From NCBI GenBank assembly GCA_000697335.1, contig JNEM01015231.1, positions 1-64,000 of the forward strand: 64,000 bases of DNA. Direction: 5' to 3'. The position numbers were made by a program, and so were the translations under genes. Within the stretch, counting starts at the first letter, position 1. Each line of letters opens with the position of its first letter. Source of the DNA: Conidiobolus incongruus B7586. Its lineage: Eukaryota > Entomophthoromycota > Entomophthoromycetes > Entomophthorales > Conidiobolaceae. Shown in pieces: positions 61,212-64,000 of the stretch. The notes under the pieces were generated by a model that was given only the letters and a program-made list of their open reading frames with translations, had not been told where the DNA came from and made no database searches.

Positions 61212-61775
61212 TTTAATCATTGCTATCTATTATGACATTTTTGTATAATTTTTTGAACATATTTTAATATTATCTTCATGCACTATATTCACTCATACTA
61301 TAATTCGAATTTCAAAATTTTGAAAATATTATTTATAGGTTTTATTTTAAAATCTTAAATAAATTCACTCAAATTTGAAATTTAATATTTAAAAAAACAA
61401 GCTTTTTATATTTAACATATTAATGAATCATATTTGGTAATCAAAAATTTTTATGTTCTCAATTATCGTTAATAGATAAAAATATTGAAGCTAATATCAA
61501 AACATCTAAATCATTGTAATATAAGAAAGTTTTAAAATATTTGATATTGAGAATTGATGATATAATAAAAATATTGATAATTCAAACCAAAGTTAAAATT
61601 GTATTGTAGGTTTGGATTTTAAAGGAGGTGAAATGAAAAAAAAGAATTTTGTTAAAAAATGATATGCCAAATAAAATAATTGTAATTAAAATGATAAACT
61701 ATTGAGAAATACGAAAAAATAAATGAAAAAGAGAAATCACAATCTACGAATTAAAATATATTCTTTAATCTCCAA
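61212..61775. other. AT-rich intergenic stretch
   Basis: 3' spacer of the LACS gene up to tRNA-Asp; nothing recognised. Confidence 0.5.
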
Positions 61776-61847
61776 TCTTCGATAGTATAGTGGTGAGTAT
61801 ACCCGCCTGTCACGCGGGTGACCTGGGTTCAATTCCCAGTCGGAGAG
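61776..61847 (+). tRNA. tRNA-Asp (GTC)
   Basis: A 72-nt cloverleaf. Acceptor TCTTCGA pairs with TCGGAGA (one G-U), the discriminator is G, the anticodon loop CTGTCAC contains GTC, the A box is TAGTATAGTGG and the B box GGTTCAATTCC. No intron. A T4 terminator follows 4 nt downstream. Confidence 0.96.
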
Positions 61848-63099
61848 TACTTTTCAGACCAATCAATTTTTTTCAATCTAATCTACTCTTTTTATAATAA
61901 GTTATACTATTCTCATATAATTTCAATAATTAATTGCTTTAATATCTTTTATTAATTTTATCAAACTATTTAATCACCTTGTATTTAATTTATATCTTAA
62001 ACATCACTTTAAATTTATATTTAGTTAAATTTCATAAATTGAATATATAAATAATTATCAATCACTACTTAAGTTTTGAAATGTTTAGAGAATCGGTTTA
62101 AAAACTTTGGAATAATAAATTTTTATAATAAATTAAAACATACTAAAAAGATATCAAATTTATTATGTCTCTTTTATATAATAATTACAATAATACAGAT
62201 TAATTATTATTTAATATTAAATTGAATATTTTTTTTCAAAAAATGTTTTTTCAAAATTTTCCACCCAAAATATCCAAACACTCTGGAATGAAGGTATTAA
62301 CCATACTTTTCGATTTAAACATAGGATAGGAAAAAATTGCTATAAGTCATATAATGTATTTTGTTATGATTTTAATATATATATATATATATATAAATTT
62401 TATTACTTTCACGATATATCATATATGATCCATTTTGTAAAATCAATATATTTTGTAATATAATGACTGTTCACACAACTGAAACAAGTCTATGAAATTT
62501 AATTTGATTACCAATTTGAATTTCTGTGAAATTTTGCCTCTAAATAATTCTATTGATACATTAATATTTTTCAATTTGCTCAACTATGATACAATATTGA
62601 AAATTATCATATATATGATTATCTTGAATTTTAATTAAGGGTAGCTGTTTTCAATAGCTATTCAACAATAATCAATTTTATTTTTGAAAATATCTTTTTT
62701 ACATTAAAAAATGAAATTCGTGATGTTCCTGTTTTATCATATTATACATTTTTAGAGATATAATAATATAGTAACAACAGAATGATTAAATATGAAATAA
62801 TAATATTTAAACATATATCTCAAATTTTAATTTATATTAAAAATATATTTACCAATCCAGGTATATATATCCAACACAATGAAAAATCACCATTACTTCA
62901 TACTGCTACCTTCTAATAATCAAATTTTCATTATATTGCTCAATCCGGATATACTAGTATAATATTTTGAATTAATTTATACAATCATTATTACATTTTT
63001 AATCTTTAGCTGATAAAATCTAATTAAAGATGATCGAATCTTTATATTTCGCGAGGCTTGTATCAAACAGAAAGATAACATTAATAACTACTTATTGTT
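61848..63099. other. AT-rich intergenic stretch
   Basis: A (TA)n run of about ten units lies at 62375-62394. Otherwise nothing recognised. Confidence 0.5.
61851..61854 (+). terminator. Pol III T4 terminator of tRNA-Asp
   Basis: Four T on the coding strand just after the mature tRNA 3' end. Confidence 0.75.
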
Positions 63100-63815
63100 A
63101 TAATTATAATGTATACTCACTCCAGGAGCATTTTCAACTCCTCAGAACTAATGCCCATTGCTTACAACTCTAAATAATACTAGTAAATGATTGACACCAC
63201 TGTCACCTCAATATGCATCTTTTCCACTCTGAACAAATCCAGCATAAATTTGAAAATTGACTTGATAGTGTAACCAATCTTTGTAATTTTCGACAAATAG
63301 CGTGTCATTATAAGTGAAAAGAACAACTTTTTGTAATATAGGATAAGGTTTAGTCTTTGGAGTAGTTCTATCCCATCTAAGGACTGTACCTCCCATTTCT
63401 GATGTATAGTTTAACTTCTGATCAATTAGAATACTAACATGAGCATTACTCATACTCTTTAAAACTACAAGTGCTAATATATTCAATAGAATCGATATAT
63501 TATTATTCATAGTCATTATAAAATAAATTTGATCATATTCTGGATGAATATGCACATTGACCACTTGAAAAATTTTATAATCTTAAGCCTTAGGAGTTTT
63601 GTCTAAATCATATCTATGTGGATGAACTTGTAAAACTTCAAAGGAGCAATTGACTCAGTCATGAAATAGGCAGAAGTTAGTACGATTCTGTTTGATAAAA
63701 GTATACCTCTATACCAATGTTCGCCATATCTGTTTATAACATCCATCCTAGTGTATTTGAAAGGAAGATAAATATTATAACCGCCATTAATTCTAATTTG
63801 AGCTTTGAGCTTTGA
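63100..63815 (-). pseudogene. Decayed trypsin-like (S1) serine protease
   Basis: Read on the minus strand from about 63,800, RINGGYNIYLPF corresponds to the trypsin neo-N-terminus (IVGG). Then HWYRGILLSNRIVLTSAYF stands where trypsins have GG.LI...VLTAAHC, so the catalytic His is lost. VHIHPEYDQ precedes a degraded NDIALL region (NNNISILLN). FQIYAGFVQSGKDAY then GDSG stands for MICAG...KDACQGDSGGP, and APGVSIHYNY for PGVYTRVSYY. Several stops and at least one frame change interrupt the reading frame, including a stop just before GDSG. S1 proteases are typically expanded and secreted in insect-associated fungi. This copy is clearly inactive. Any signal-peptide exon would lie toward or beyond the window edge. 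Confidence 0.75.
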
Positions 63816-64000
63816 TCCAAAAATGGTTCAGGAAATAATCAAATTCCCAAATAACTTCATATAAAAAATATACTCAATTTTTGAACGAATTGGGGAAATT
63901 TAATTGTATTTAGTTTTAATAAAGTATTTCAATTACATGAATAAGATTAATTTTAACATTTTCAAATCAATTTAGTTACATTCAAATTATTAAGAAATAT

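Noticed and set aside
1-64000. CRISPR arrays, riboswitches, bacterial operons or integrated viral genes
   Set aside because: No regularly spaced repeats, no prokaryotic gene layout and no capsid, polymerase or integrase frames were seen. The only mobile DNA recognised is two solo LTRs.

Overview
The window is nuclear DNA of a very AT-rich eukaryote with a fungal gene set. Genes carry short GT-AG introns (mostly 48-80 nt, TAG acceptors), long AT-rich spacers lie between them, and coding sequences end mostly in TAA. The genes include Rrp7, Pop5, Ost2/DAD1, Ost4, a SIN-type Cdc14, an Sbp1-like RRM protein, an Inn1/Fic1-like C2 protein and RasGEF. Secreted carboxypeptidase, trypsin-like and GDSL families are also present, as is a minor-spliceosome (U12) intron. 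This fits an early-diverging filamentous fungus, most likely of the Conidiobolus/Entomophthoromycotina type. The organism assignment is inference.

Layout. 0.6-1.5 kb: a decayed GDSL/SGNH esterase. 2.8-9.8 kb: three tandem DGAT2-type acyltransferases on the minus strand, two of them partly homogenised by gene conversion. 11.5-17.9 kb: compact housekeeping genes (Ost4, Cdc14-SIN, a one-TM orphan, Pop5, Nit2 amidase) and a secreted carboxypeptidase with B-type specificity residues. 18.2-22.3 kb: Rrp7 with a start codon split by an intron, a solo LTR in its promoter region, and an 8-exon acyl-CoA-synthetase-like protein whose catalytic motifs are lost. 23.9-27.9 kb: a divergent pair of MPN-domain genes, one an intact AMSH deubiquitinase, the other an MPND-like protein with a destroyed JAMM motif. 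29.5-37.9 kb: a ten-exon gene for a 2,619-residue RasGEF. 38.4-46.2 kb: an unusual block in which three consecutive genes (Psf1 of GINS, an 873-codon helical protein with a U12 AT-AC intron, and a Swc4/DMAP1-like gene) all carry in-frame stop codons. A tRNA-Gly with an LTR 11 bp from its 5' end lies among them. 46.8-61.2 kb: Sbp1-like protein, Inn1/Fic1-like protein, DAD1 and a catalytically complete long-chain acyl-CoA synthetase. 61.8 kb: tRNA-Asp. 63.1-63.8 kb: a decayed trypsin-like protease.

Themes. Lipid metabolism (three DGAT2 plus one live and one apparently dead acyl-CoA synthetase), the oligosaccharyltransferase complex (Ost2 and Ost4), cytokinesis (Cdc14-SIN, Inn1/Fic1-like) and ubiquitin (AMSH, MPND-like) each appear more than once. 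There is no operon-like organisation. Exon boundaries were placed by eye from GT-AG signals and reading-frame phase. Where every junction keeps phase, confidence in the gene model is high.
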